DNA from: TMED108 sp036166415
GTDB lineage: Bacteria > Fidelibacterota > Marinisomatia > Marinisomatales > TCS55
Reading direction: 5' to 3'
Assembly: GCA_036166415.1 (NCBI GenBank)
Contig: JAYZHP010000081.1
Span: forward strand, 1 to 64,000
Length of the DNA: 64,000 bases
Shown here: positions 1-7,934 of the stretch, in pieces
How the letters are laid out: each line of letters begins with the position of its first letter
Numbering within the stretch: position 1 is the stretch's first letter
Notes under the pieces: generated by a model
The model's database searches: none
Told to the model about the DNA's origin: nothing
What the model saw: the letters and a program-made list of their open reading frames with translations, nothing else
Position numbers and translations under genes: made by a program

Positions 1-851
1 ATGGACATTGTCTTATCGCGTGGATTACCGAATGAAAGCGATTGTTGAAACTGATCAGTAGTGCTGTTGTAAAAAATTTTATTTTTTTCACCAATGTTTG
101 CTGCCACAATATCCGGCTTCCCATCACCATTCATATCGGCTATCGCAACCTGGCGCGTTTCATCATTGCCGGACCCAAAGATTATTGACTTGGAATAATC
201 TGGACCAAAATATATCCGGTTGGGTTGTTTATTTCGGTTGGCTAATATAAGATCGAGCTTTCCATCACCATTAAGATCGCTTGCAGCGATTGAAATAGTA
301 GCTTCGTCTTTTTTCCCAAAAGCCATTTCTCGATCAAATGATCCCTGACCATTATTAAAAAAGATGAAGTTCTGACTTTTTCTATTCGCTTCGATCACAT
401 CGATATAGCCATCATTATTAACATCTGCCAAACAAATTCCTCTTGTATTTGAGGCTTGTCTACCAAAAGAAGTTTTTAGTGAAAAATTTCCTTTTCCATC
501 ATTGATAAATACCTGGTTTTTGATGCGATCGTTGGCAACCACAATGTCTAGGTCGCCATCATTATCGATATCAGCAAGCGGTGCCATGTAGGATGTATTA
601 GCTTCATCACCTAATACTTTGCTTCTACGGAAAAACCCACTTCCATCATTAAAAAAGATTTGATTGAACTGTGACCAATGCCTTCCGTTTGCAACGATAA
701 TATCAACATCTCCATCATTATCGATATCGCCTGCGCTTGTACTTGCGGTTAGATAGGTATCTGTACCAAGGGTAGCATAGGGATGCTTAATTAGATTAAC
801 TAACTGAGCATTGATTGTGCTAAATAATAATAATGCCCAAACTAGCTTCAT
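1..851 (-). CDS. FG-GAP/VCBS repeat secreted protein, 3' part cut by window edge
   Basis: The frame opens with ATG at 851 and stays open to base 1, so the C-terminus lies outside the window (283 codons visible). It starts with a signal-peptide-like MKLVWALLLFSTINAQ and then carries at least five calcium-loop repeats: DIDNDGDVDIIVAN, DIDNDGDLDIVVAND, DVNNDGYIDVIEAN, DLNGDGKLDLILAN and DMNGDGKPDIVAAN, each followed by a segment like IFFNDGSGFF. This is the FG-GAP/VCBS beta-propeller pattern of integrin-like secreted or surface proteins, which bind Ca2+ in the D-x-D/N-x-D-G loops. The ligand cannot be read from sequence. Only 3 bases separate it from the stop of the upstream 283-aa gene, so the two are probably co-transcribed. 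Confidence 0.85.
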   Translation of the reverse strand, partial: MKLVWALLLFSTINAQLVNLIKHPYATLGTDTYLTASTSAGDIDNDGDVDIIVANGRHWSQFNQIFFNDGSGFFRRSKVLGDEANTSYMAPLADIDNDGDLDIVVANDRIKNQVFINDGKGNFSLKTSFGRQASNTRGICLADVNNDGYIDVIEANRKSQNFIFFNNGQGSFDREMAFGKKDEATISIAASDLNGDGKLDLILANRNKQPNRIYFGPDYSKSIIFGSGNDETRQVAIADMNGDGKPDIVAANIGEKNKIFYNSTTDQFQQSLSFGNPRDKTMS

Positions 852-854
852 TGA

Positions 855-1706
855 TTACATATGATAGGTAAAATTGATCAAAGGAAATGGAATGCCTTCC
901 ATATTTTTACTAAAAAATCCTCCAATATCTACCGCAATTCTTCTACCAATAAATCTTCCAGAAAGTGCAATTGGCAAATTAGATGGATCATCTACTTCTG
1001 GTGGTAGCCAATATTCTGCTACAATTGCAAAGGAATTGGATATACGCTTATTCCCCGCAAGAACCAAGATGGGATCATTTGCAAATTCCCATTGCTTTCC
1101 ATCGCGGAAGTAACCCCAACCTAATGAAGCTGTAAAGTGCGTAAATCGATTTCCTATTGTTGCGCTTCCAAATGCAAGCCCAGCTCCAAATTCGCTATTT
1201 TCAAGCGGAACGCTAACATACATCATACCAGCTGCAAGCCGGGCGGGTCCTACCTGTGGCAAAGAAAATTTACCTGACAGAACAACCGGAACTACATCCA
1301 GCTCCATTCCTGGAAATACAAACGCACCTGCCTGAAAGGAAAAATTGTTTCCAAATCCGCGGTTATATGATGGAAAGAACAAACAAAAATCACGGCAATA
1401 GGCTTTATGTTTTTCTATGGGAAAAGCAGAAGGAGCAAATAGGTACATGCTTTTATTGGGGTCAGCGCGCCACACCTGGCCCTCAACAGAAGCTGTTTCA
1501 ACCTTATTTAATCTTTTGACAGATTCAATCGGGACATTGATAATAATTCCATCTTGGGTTTTAAGCTGATAACCTTCAGCGGACTCTTCAACAATCGTGC
1601 CTAAAAAGATATTCCCATCCTGAGTTTCTATTTCCACCATCTCGCTGTCTTGTGCGAAAAGAAATACGGAAAAAACAATCAGGCATGTTGATATAAAATG
1701 TTTCAT
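855..1706 (-). CDS. Putative outer-membrane/secreted protein with N-terminal SM-like fold strand repeats
   Basis: A 283-residue protein with an N-terminal signal peptide (MKHFISTCLIVFSVFLFAQ). Residues about 22-70 (DGNIFLGTIVEES...IINVPIESVKRL) look like the small beta-barrel segment often found at the start of uncharacterised envelope proteins of Bacteroidota and relatives. The rest is rich in alternating hydrophobic/aromatic strands with Gly turns and ends in FTYHM, which fits a small beta barrel or outer-membrane-associated protein. I do not recognise a named family and no catalytic motif is visible. ATG start at 1706 lies in a 72-bp divergent intergenic region. The FG-GAP protein gene follows after 3 bases, so the pair may act together at the cell surface. 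Confidence 0.6.
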   Translation of the reverse strand: MKHFISTCLIVFSVFLFAQDSEMVEIETQDGNIFLGTIVEESAEGYQLKTQDGIIINVPIESVKRLNKVETASVEGQVWRADPNKSMYLFAPSAFPIEKHKAYCRDFCLFFPSYNRGFGNNFSFQAGAFVFPGMELDVVPVVLSGKFSLPQVGPARLAAGMMYVSVPLENSEFGAGLAFGSATIGNRFTHFTASLGWGYFRDGKQWEFANDPILVLAGNKRISNSFAIVAEYWLPPEVDDPSNLPIALSGRFIGRRIAVDIGGFFSKNMEGIPFPLINFTYHM

Positions 1707-1714
1707 GAATAAAG

Positions 1715-1745
1715 TTACACTAAAAAATTTTGTGATTAATATAAT
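1715..1745 (+). promoter_or_regulatory. Possible sigma70-like promoter for the 1779 operon
   Basis: A perfect TATAAT hexamer lies at 1740-1745, 33 bases before the ATG at 1779. The best -35 partner is TTACAC at 1715-1720 with a 19-base spacer, which is weak. In such AT-rich DNA a TATAAT can arise by chance, so this is only a candidate. Confidence 0.3.
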
Positions 1746-1778
1746 TTTATTTATGCAATCAAACTAAATTCCAGAGCT

Positions 1779-2621
1779 ATGGAAAACATCATTAACTATT
1801 TTAACACCATACCGACTCACCATCGCACCTTTTTCCTTGTTGGTGGACTGACCTTTTTCTTGGTGCTTGAGTCTGGCATACCCCTTTTTCGATTTAATTA
1901 TCGTAAAACAAAACATGCAATGATCAATCTTTTTTACACTTTAACTACGTTGGTCATTAATCTGATTGGAGCGTCATTAATCTTGTGGGCGGCAACCTAC
2001 AACTCCATACACTCAACCGGTATATTAAATATGGTTCAACTACCATATTGGGCCACCATACTATGTGGATTGCTTATACTGGATTTTGTTGGAGCATGGC
2101 TTGTGCACTGGATGGAACATAAAGTCAAATGGATGTGGAGGTTTCATGTAATTCATCATTCAGATCAGTATGTTGATGTAACATCCGGATTGCGCCACCA
2201 TCCGGGAGAAAGTGTTTTTAGGCTGCTATTTACATCTCTTGCTGTATTTATCTCTGGGGCATCGTTCGGTATTGTCATGCTTTATCAAACTTTATCAGGT
2301 TTCTTTGCGCACTTAACCCATACAAATATTCGGGCAATCAATTTTCTTGAACCTATTTTATCAAAAATATTAGTGACTCCTAATTTTCATAAAATACATC
2401 ATCACTATGTCCTACCGCATACCGATCGTAATTATGGAAATATATTTTCTATCTGGGATCATTTATTTGGCACAACAATCAAGGTTGACAATATGGATAC
2501 GCTCACCTATGGAATTGATACCCACATGGATAAAAAAGAGACTGAGGACATTAAGACCATGCTATTGATACCATTTAAAGAATATCGACGTCCCGTAGGT
2601 GCTAAATTTGATAATAAATAA
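1779..2621 (+). CDS. Fatty acid hydroxylase / sterol desaturase superfamily protein
   Basis: A 280-residue integral membrane di-iron enzyme candidate. Three to four hydrophobic segments (about 17-32, 46-72, 88-110, 150-175) surround the histidine clusters of the family: H110-x3-H114, H123-x2-H126-H127, H178/H181, and H204-x2-H207-H208. These bind the non-haem diiron centre that hydroxylates or desaturates lipid C-H bonds using O2. The length is typical of the bacterial family. The substrate cannot be assigned; carotenoids, fatty acids and sterol-like lipids are all known for relatives. It is first in a + strand set with two very small membrane proteins and an SDR oxidoreductase, which could process the hydroxylated product. 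Confidence 0.9.
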   Translation: MENIINYFNTIPTHHRTFFLVGGLTFFLVLESGIPLFRFNYRKTKHAMINLFYTLTTLVINLIGASLILWAATYNSIHSTGILNMVQLPYWATILCGLLILDFVGAWLVHWMEHKVKWMWRFHVIHHSDQYVDVTSGLRHHPGESVFRLLFTSLAVFISGASFGIVMLYQTLSGFFAHLTHTNIRAINFLEPILSKILVTPNFHKIHHHYVLPHTDRNYGNIFSIWDHLFGTTIKVDNMDTLTYGIDTHMDKKETEDIKTMLLIPFKEYRRPVGAKFDNK

Positions 2622-2645
2622 TTGGCTTTTGTATTGAAGGTATAT

Positions 2646-2768
2646 ATGATTTGGTTAGTTGGTGTTATTCTATGGAATTTTGGATTTCCACATGTCAAAC
2701 CGATAGCCGATGTGCTAGCGGCTATTATTCTTTCTATAATGAGCTATCAGCTAAATAGGGTTATCTGA
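2646..2768 (+). CDS. 40-residue hydrophobic small protein
   Basis: A short frame, ATG 2646 to TGA 2766-2768, encodes a 40-residue hydrophobic peptide starting MIWLVGVILWNFGFPHVKP and ending SYQLNRVI, with one or two short membrane segments. Its stop overlaps the ATG of the next gene in the TGATG arrangement typical of translational coupling, and it starts 25 bases after the stop of the hydroxylase gene. I know no family for it. The exact coupling and membrane character support a real gene, but it is short enough that chance cannot be excluded. Confidence 0.5.
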   Translation: MIWLVGVILWNFGFPHVKPIADVLAAIILSIMSYQLNRVI

Positions 2769-3034
2769 TGAGGATGACACCTGAAGAAAAGCAAGAATTG
2801 GATGCATGGGTAGAAAAAGAGTATCCAAAAAGCATGAAAAGAATTAATTCATCAGATCCATTCCATCAGGTAGGGAAAAAAATTATTGCGATGGGTGGAT
2901 TAAGCTATATTTTATTTGTAATAATTGATTATAATTTCCTTGAATCTTTCGCCATTGTCTTGTTAGTGCTTGGGATGCTTGTTGAAGTAATTGCATTAAT
3001 CACATATTTTAGATCACTTTCAAATGAAAAATGA
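2768..3034 (+). CDS. 88-residue small membrane protein of unknown function
   Basis: The N-terminal about 45 residues are charged and soluble (TPEEKQELDAWVEKEYPKS), followed by two membrane segments (about 43-58 and 61-80). No named family is recognised. It is coupled on both sides: its ATG overlaps the TGA of the 40-residue gene, and its last 11 bases overlap the start of the SDR gene. The coupling suggests a common role with the hydroxylase and SDR, perhaps as a membrane partner, but this is inference. Confidence 0.6.
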   Translation: MRMTPEEKQELDAWVEKEYPKSMKRINSSDPFHQVGKKIIAMGGLSYILFVIIDYNFLESFAIVLLVLGMLVEVIALITYFRSLSNEK

Positions 3035-3764
3035 CCTATCAAACAAAACGGTCTTAATCACTGGTGCTGCTGGTGGAATTGGACAAACCTTATGTGCTTC
3101 ATTTGCTGAAGCGAATGGTACAATTATCCTTCATTACAATTCAAATAAAGATAAGGCCGAATCGCTACTACAAATCTTGCCAGGTAATAACCATAGAACT
3201 GTTCAGGCTGATTTGTCAAGCTCAGAAGAAATCGGTGCAATGTTTGATGCGATAGATGAGATTGATATCGTAATCAATAACGCAGCAGTGGTTGAAAGTC
3301 ATGAGCTCGATTCATTATCGTATGATAAATGGCAAGATATGTGGAAACGTACGATCGATACAAATCTTTTGGGCTCTGCACATATTATGTATTTAGCATC
3401 GAAGATTATGAAACATAATAAAGGTGGAAAATTCATCAATATATCATCGCGGGGTGCTTTCCGAGGAGAGCCAACAGCGCCAGCTTATGGTGCCAGTAAG
3501 GCTGGATTGAATTCTTTAGGTCAATCTATGGCAAAAGCACTAGCAAAAGATAAGATCTATGTATATACCATTGCACCGGGATTTGTTGATACGGAAAGGG
3601 TAAAAGATTTAATCGATGACGAGGTTAGGTCTCAAAGTCCATTAAATCGAGTAGCAAAACCTCAAGAGATTGCAGATACAGCGCTTTGGCTAGCCACAGG
3701 TGATAATGAATTTTTGACAGGATGTATTATTGACGTCAATGGTGCTTCCTACCTTAGAAGCTGA
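3024..3764 (+). CDS. SDR family NAD(P)-dependent oxidoreductase
   Basis: A 246-residue classical short-chain dehydrogenase/reductase. It has the N-terminal cofactor motif TGAAGGIG (13-20), the NNAA motif (about 85-88), the catalytic serine region NISSRG (139-144) and the Y155-GAS-K159 active-site pair, followed by IAPGFVDTE. The C-terminal LTGCIIDVNGA matches the usual family end that contributes to the tetramer. Substrate specificity is not readable; FabG-like ketoacyl reduction or oxidation of a hydroxylated lipid are both possible. The 11-bp overlap with the upstream small membrane gene shows it is the last gene of the 1779-3764 operon. It converges with the PAS-UbiA gene, whose stop lies 25 bases downstream. 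Confidence 0.9.
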   Translation: MKNDLSNKTVLITGAAGGIGQTLCASFAEANGTIILHYNSNKDKAESLLQILPGNNHRTVQADLSSSEEIGAMFDAIDEIDIVINNAAVVESHELDSLSYDKWQDMWKRTIDTNLLGSAHIMYLASKIMKHNKGGKFINISSRGAFRGEPTAPAYGASKAGLNSLGQSMAKALAKDKIYVYTIAPGFVDTERVKDLIDDEVRSQSPLNRVAKPQEIADTALWLATGDNEFLTGCIIDVNGASYLRS

Positions 3765-3788
3765 TAGCAAGCACCATTCAATAGTTTT

Positions 3789-5069
3789 TTATATACTATT
3801 GCCCAACCAAATACCAACTGTGAGCAGAATACCTGTTACGCTATGCATAATGATTGTTCCCCAGTTAGCAGGCTGAAGCAATCTATTATTGTAGTATTTG
3901 TATAATGTTTTTGTAGCGGTAAATCCAAAATAAATAGCAAGCAATGCAATCAAAGAAAGCATAGGAAAAGTCCCATTTAAGGCCATCACAATAATGCTTA
4001 TAAATGCTGAACCGATCAATGCAACATAGCCTGCGCGCGCGCGCTCAGGACCAAGAACGACGATCAATGTATTCTTTCCGGTAGCCTTATCGCTATCATG
4101 ATCAGGAAATTCATTCATGTAAACAACTGCGGCAATTAGAAGTCCTATAGGTATCCCTGCTAAAAAAGCTTCTGGAACAAGCCTACCTGTTTGAACTAAG
4201 GCGCTACCCGCAACCATTAATGGTCCAAAATTAAGCCCGATCAATAGCTCTCCCATGCCTCTTCTAGAGGAAAATTTAAACGGAGGTGCCGTATAGAAAA
4301 GCCCAGATAAAAACCCGGTAAGACCTAACCATAAAATTGGAAGACCGGATTTCATAATAAGCGGAACCCCAACAGCTGCGCTTAAGGCAAATGTTACTAT
4401 TGCAACAGTTAGCATACCTTTTGGCGTAATAAGACCCATCTGTATACTTCTACTTCCACCATTAAGTCCTTCATTGCTATAATTATAGTTTAATGCGTCT
4501 GTACCGCTCCTATGGTCAAAATAGTCATTTGAGGTGTTGGTACCAATATGGAGAAAAGCTCCACCTAATAAAGTTAAACCCAACCATCCCCAGCTTACCG
4601 TTTCTCCTAGCATAGCTGCAACTGCTGCTCCTGTAAATATAGGAACAAATGTAGCACTCAAAAATGGTAGTCGCATAATAACCATCCATTTAAAGGCTTT
4701 TGTAAAAAAACTAATTTTTGGTCTTACTTCATCTGGGGTTTTATTTTTTAATGGAGTTGTTACTCCACAATATCCAATTTGCTCGCCATACTTATTCTTG
4801 GTGGGTGTGATTTTTATATGACAAGGTATTTCAGCTTTATTTTTATCTAGAAAAACTGTTTCGCCTTCCCAAGCACCTTTTTCAACCGCAATTTTTAACC
4901 AATTTACAACATGGCCTAAGACAACTTCTCCGGGACTAAAATCGCTGACTCTTTTTTTACCAATGACGTCGTTTTTAGTATAACCAAATAGTTTTTCTGC
5001 GCCTTCTGAAAAAGTTTCCACTTTCCCATCCAAATCGCAGGTAATAATACTTTTGACTTTATCTTCCAC
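3789..5069 (-). CDS. PAS domain fused to UbiA-family (MenA-like) prenyltransferase
   Basis: One 426-residue frame joins two unrelated domains. Residues about 5-105 are a PAS domain (IITCDLDGKVETFSEGAEKLFGY, then a D-x-N-K-A-E-I-P-C strand and GEQIGYCGVTTP). Residues about 125-426 are a polytopic UbiA prenyltransferase with the first Mg-diphosphate motif N180-D-Y-F-D-H-R-S-G-T-D and the second E320-F-P-D-H-D-S-D-K. This motif pair is closest to MenA-like enzymes that prenylate dihydroxynaphthoate in menaquinone synthesis, but other aromatic or lipid acceptors are possible. The start is GTG at 5069 with GAGGGG 7 bases upstream; an internal start at Met129 or Met132 would give a bare UbiA. No frameshift or stop separates the domains. 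A PAS sensor on a quinone-type enzyme is unusual. Confidence 0.85.
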   Translation of the reverse strand: MEDKVKSIITCDLDGKVETFSEGAEKLFGYTKNDVIGKKRVSDFSPGEVVLGHVVNWLKIAVEKGAWEGETVFLDKNKAEIPCHIKITPTKNKYGEQIGYCGVTTPLKNKTPDEVRPKISFFTKAFKWMVIMRLPFLSATFVPIFTGAAVAAMLGETVSWGWLGLTLLGGAFLHIGTNTSNDYFDHRSGTDALNYNYSNEGLNGGSRSIQMGLITPKGMLTVAIVTFALSAAVGVPLIMKSGLPILWLGLTGFLSGLFYTAPPFKFSSRRGMGELLIGLNFGPLMVAGSALVQTGRLVPEAFLAGIPIGLLIAAVVYMNEFPDHDSDKATGKNTLIVVLGPERARAGYVALIGSAFISIIVMALNGTFPMLSLIALLAIYFGFTATKTLYKYYNNRLLQPANWGTIIMHSVTGILLTVGIWLGNSI

Positions 5070-5156
5070 TTAAAACCCCTCGCTTTAAATTATTGTTATA
5101 ACAAATTAATTAGGGCGGAAAAATACTATGATTTATTTATACAATAAATAGGATAT

Positions 5157-5711
5157 TTAATCAATTGGATCGCCAGATGATGAATCAGGCTTAATCACTT
5201 CACCCCAATATGTTGGAGATGGATTCATTTGCCAGGTAATATTTTCACTAGAATGGTACACTTCAGGCTGATCGCCTATTCTAATATTACTAGATGACCA
5301 TTCAGCGTTTGATCTGCCTACTATTATCTTACCCAATGCTTGTTGATCGTGATCTAATAGCTTAAGATGGGTACCCGTAGAATCACCAACCATAAATTTA
5401 TCCCATTTAGATGAATTTGTTGATACCAGGGATGTTTTTTTCAAAGAAAGGATCGTGTTGAGAAAACTATTTACGGTATTAGATTTTACTGTTAATGAAT
5501 CATGTTCATCAAGATACCAGCTCTCACCATCAAAAGATAATGATATGAACTCATCGCCTTTAGAAATTTCGAATGCAAATATATTTTCGCGCTCTAAATC
5601 AAAAACACGATCACTGGTTGCATTGTATTTTCCCTGTTGATAGCTATTGATAGCAAAAAGGGCTAGCAATACTATTAACGCAGCAATCATCCATTTCATT
5701 TGCTTACCCAT
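5157..5711 (-). CDS. DUF4340 domain protein, accessory to Gld-like ABC exporter
   Basis: I place the start at the ATG at 5711 (MGKQMKWMIAALIVLLALF), 5 bases after a GGAGGAG ribosome site, giving 184 residues; the frame is open a little further upstream, but those codons lie inside the previous gene and have no better site. One N-terminal membrane helix is followed by a soluble beta-rich region with W-Y-L-D and strand pairs typical of DUF4340, a family usually encoded immediately after GldG-like proteins. The protein is shorter than many DUF4340 members, which often carry repeated units. It overlaps the gldG-like gene by 8 bases and is the last gene of the operon. Its function in the complex is unknown. 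Confidence 0.75.
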   Translation of the reverse strand: MGKQMKWMIAALIVLLALFAINSYQQGKYNATSDRVFDLERENIFAFEISKGDEFISLSFDGESWYLDEHDSLTVKSNTVNSFLNTILSLKKTSLVSTNSSKWDKFMVGDSTGTHLKLLDHDQQALGKIIVGRSNAEWSSSNIRIGDQPEVYHSSENITWQMNPSPTYWGEVIKPDSSSGDPID

Positions 5712-7221
5712 ATAGCTCCTCCAGTACGTCACTTCTGCTTTTTTGCCTACGCATTCGAATTAATCCAAATCCAATAATTAATAAACAAGGGGTAATGATA
5801 TTTGCCCATTTCCATGTTCTTTTTGACCCGTCAGAAATATCTTGAAGCGGTCGAGAAGTTATTTCCCGCGATCGCAAAGCAATCAAATCTTGATCTCCAA
5901 TTAAATAATCAACTGAATTTAAAATAAAAATGTGATTCTCAGGCGAACGACCCCCGCCATTATCAGCCATAAATTCTGAATCACTAACCAAAATTACTTG
6001 GTTAAGTGCCCCCAAAGAATTAACCAGCTCTGTTCTTGCGCCTAATACCTGATTAGACTTATTAAATATTCGCATAAAAGGATTTTGTTTAGGATCAGGG
6101 CTTAGATTAAAGGTTCCTTTAAGCTCTCCTGATTGCTCAGATGTGAAGAATAAAGGCGTAAACCTAACCTGCCCAATGGAACTAGAATCTTGCTTAATCT
6201 CGCTTGGAAAAATTAATTGCATTTGCTCCAACCCAGATACGATTGGCTCATCCGCATTAAAATTTCTTACAATAGGCAGCAATGGATATTCCATTGGTAC
6301 ATTCATCCGAATCGGGCCCATCTGTTGCTGTACATTCACTCTACCGCAAATTTTGTCGGTAACAAGATTTGCCTCTATGGAAAATCCATATTCTTCAAGT
6401 ATTGAAAAAATATCTGACTCAATCGGAAATGCTTGTTGTATTTGCAAATTCGTTTTTATTCGATTCTGGGCAATGAATATATTCCCCCCTCTATTCATAA
6501 ATTCAGAAAGGTTTTTATTTTCATTAGTAGTAAGTGAATCTGATATACCGCCCATCAAAATAGCTTGAATATCAACTGGCACTGCATCATTAAGTTTAAT
6601 TACCCTAACATCATAACGCTGCCTTAAAACATTTTGAATATTTTGGTACTGCTCTGCTTGCCCATCAAGCTGCGCAATCCCAACTGTAGGCTTATTGATT
6701 TCTACAAGTTTTTTGATCTTGGTTGTAATCTCATATTCAAGTCCAGTTGTAGTTTGAATAACAGGCAGGACTTCTTTTTTATCTTCAAAAAGAATTACCA
6801 TCCCCATCAGCACCCTTTTAACCTCCACTTTATCATTTTCAATAACTTGTAATTGGAGTGGAGCAATGCCAGATTTTTGAGCTTCTTCTTCTAGTTTCTC
6901 TTGAGAAGCAAATTCAAATTTTATTTTCCCTTTGGATATTGCAGCATATTCTTCCAATATATCTTGGAGATATCTTCGATTATTAGCGTATTCCCCAGGT
7001 AAATCATCAGAAAAATAAACCTTCATGGTTAGCAAATCATCAACATCCTTAATGACTGACTTGCTTGAAGTTGATAATGAAAAAATATTGTTATCTGTTA
7101 AGTCAATGCGGAAAAATCGGCTTGTAGAAATTGTGTTTAACAAGAAAAGGGTGGTGAATAAGACTAGTCCAGGTGCAATTACCGATCGTTTGAGATCAAT
7201 CTTTTGAAAAAATTTCTTCAT
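5704..7221 (-). CDS. gldG: GldG-like ABC transporter auxiliary protein
   Basis: The protein (505 residues from ATG 7221) has a membrane helix at about 15-32, a long extracytoplasmic region with N-terminal redox-like/thioredoxin-fold character (MKVYFSDDLPGEYANNRRYL), a central ABC_transp_aux/GATase-like region (LMGGISDSLTTNENKNLSEFMNRGG), and a C-terminal membrane helix at about 475-492. This matches the GldG/ABC-2 auxiliary family. A GTG 9 bases upstream is in frame, but it lies inside the GGAGGTG Shine-Dalgarno, so the ATG that overlaps the permease stop (TAATG) is the better start. In gliding Bacteroidota GldA-F-G form an ABC system; whether this organism glides cannot be told. Confidence 0.85.
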   Translation of the reverse strand: MKKFFQKIDLKRSVIAPGLVLFTTLFLLNTISTSRFFRIDLTDNNIFSLSTSSKSVIKDVDDLLTMKVYFSDDLPGEYANNRRYLQDILEEYAAISKGKIKFEFASQEKLEEEAQKSGIAPLQLQVIENDKVEVKRVLMGMVILFEDKKEVLPVIQTTTGLEYEITTKIKKLVEINKPTVGIAQLDGQAEQYQNIQNVLRQRYDVRVIKLNDAVPVDIQAILMGGISDSLTTNENKNLSEFMNRGGNIFIAQNRIKTNLQIQQAFPIESDIFSILEEYGFSIEANLVTDKICGRVNVQQQMGPIRMNVPMEYPLLPIVRNFNADEPIVSGLEQMQLIFPSEIKQDSSSIGQVRFTPLFFTSEQSGELKGTFNLSPDPKQNPFMRIFNKSNQVLGARTELVNSLGALNQVILVSDSEFMADNGGGRSPENHIFILNSVDYLIGDQDLIALRSREITSRPLQDISDGSKRTWKWANIITPCLLIIGFGLIRMRRQKSRSDVLEELYG

Positions 7222-7934
7222 TATTTCCACCTCCTCACCTCTAGTGTTTGAATAGTAAGGAATAAGAAAAAGCCAATCATTGATATGAAATAAATTAAAT
7301 TTCTTGAGTCAATCACACCGCGTGACATATTTGATAGATGATACTCTATTGCCAAAAATTGAAGTAATCCTGCAATTGAAGTCGGTACAAAAATCAATGT
7401 TTTATCAAGCATAAATATTATCAGGACCATAAAGAGACCTATAATAAATGCAACAACTTGGTTCTGAGTTACGCTACTTGCATAGGTACCGATTGCAGCA
7501 AAAGTAGCACCCATAAGCGCCAAACCAAGATAACCGCTAAAAATTGCACCATAATCAATATTCGTTCCAACAAATACCAATGTAATAAAATGAATTGTTG
7601 TGGCAAGAAGGCCTAAAAGAATTAAGCAGAGTGCTGCAAAAAACTTTCCCATGACAAACTCAACAGTGCTTAATGGTAGGGTTGACATTATCTCCATTGT
7701 CCCAATATCGTTCTCTCGTGCAATCAACCCCATAGTGATGGCTGGTATAAAAAATAAGAAAACCAATGGAATGATATCAAATAATGATCTTAAGTCTGAC
7801 TGGCCGAAAAGAAAAAATCTATTGGTGAAAAAATATCCATTTACAATAGCAAAAATAACCAAAAAGATGTAAGCCATTGGACTGTTAAAGAATCCAACAA
7901 GCTCGCGATAGAAAATAGTCCTTGTATTACGCAT
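7221..7934 (-). CDS. gldF: ABC-2 type permease, GldF-like
   Basis: Six membrane segments in 237 residues, with the ABC-2 permease start (MRNTRTIFYRELVGFFNSPMAYIF) and the internal motif GLIARENDIGTMEIMSTLPLS that is typical of GldF-like permeases. The longer frame starting at 7976 would bury 50 bases in the ATPase gene; the ATG at 7934 has GAAGGTGG about 6 bases upstream and gives an 8-bp overlap, so I choose it. The product forms the membrane pore of the ABC complex with the ATPase encoded just upstream and the GldG-like protein encoded just downstream. The transported substrate is unknown. Confidence 0.85.
   Translation of the reverse strand: MRNTRTIFYRELVGFFNSPMAYIFLVIFAIVNGYFFTNRFFLFGQSDLRSLFDIIPLVFLFFIPAITMGLIARENDIGTMEIMSTLPLSTVEFVMGKFFAALCLILLGLLATTIHFITLVFVGTNIDYGAIFSGYLGLALMGATFAAIGTYASSVTQNQVVAFIIGLFMVLIIFMLDKTLIFVPTSIAGLLQFLAIEYHLSNMSRGVIDSRNLIYFISMIGFFLFLTIQTLEVRRWK

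Noticed and set aside
1256..1519. Open frame of 87 codons antisense to the 283-residue gene
   Set aside because: It lies antisense to a signal-peptide gene that fits its operon, shows no ribosome site or family motif, and does not look like a protein.
3779..3801. Hairpin CAATAG...CTATTG between the convergent SDR and PAS-UbiA genes
   Set aside because: A 6-bp AT-rich stem with an 11-base loop, overlapping the PAS-UbiA stop codon; the T6 lies in the loop, not after the stem, so it is a poor terminator.
4033..4044. (GC)6 dinucleotide run in AT-rich DNA
   Set aside because: It encodes Arg-Ala repeats (PERARAGY) inside the UbiA domain in frame; it is short, and no other unusual composition surrounds it.
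5093..5104. Palindrome TTGTTATAACAA upstream of the PAS-UbiA gene
   Set aside because: AT-rich 12-base palindromes are expected by chance in this composition and I see no matching promoter elements or second copy.
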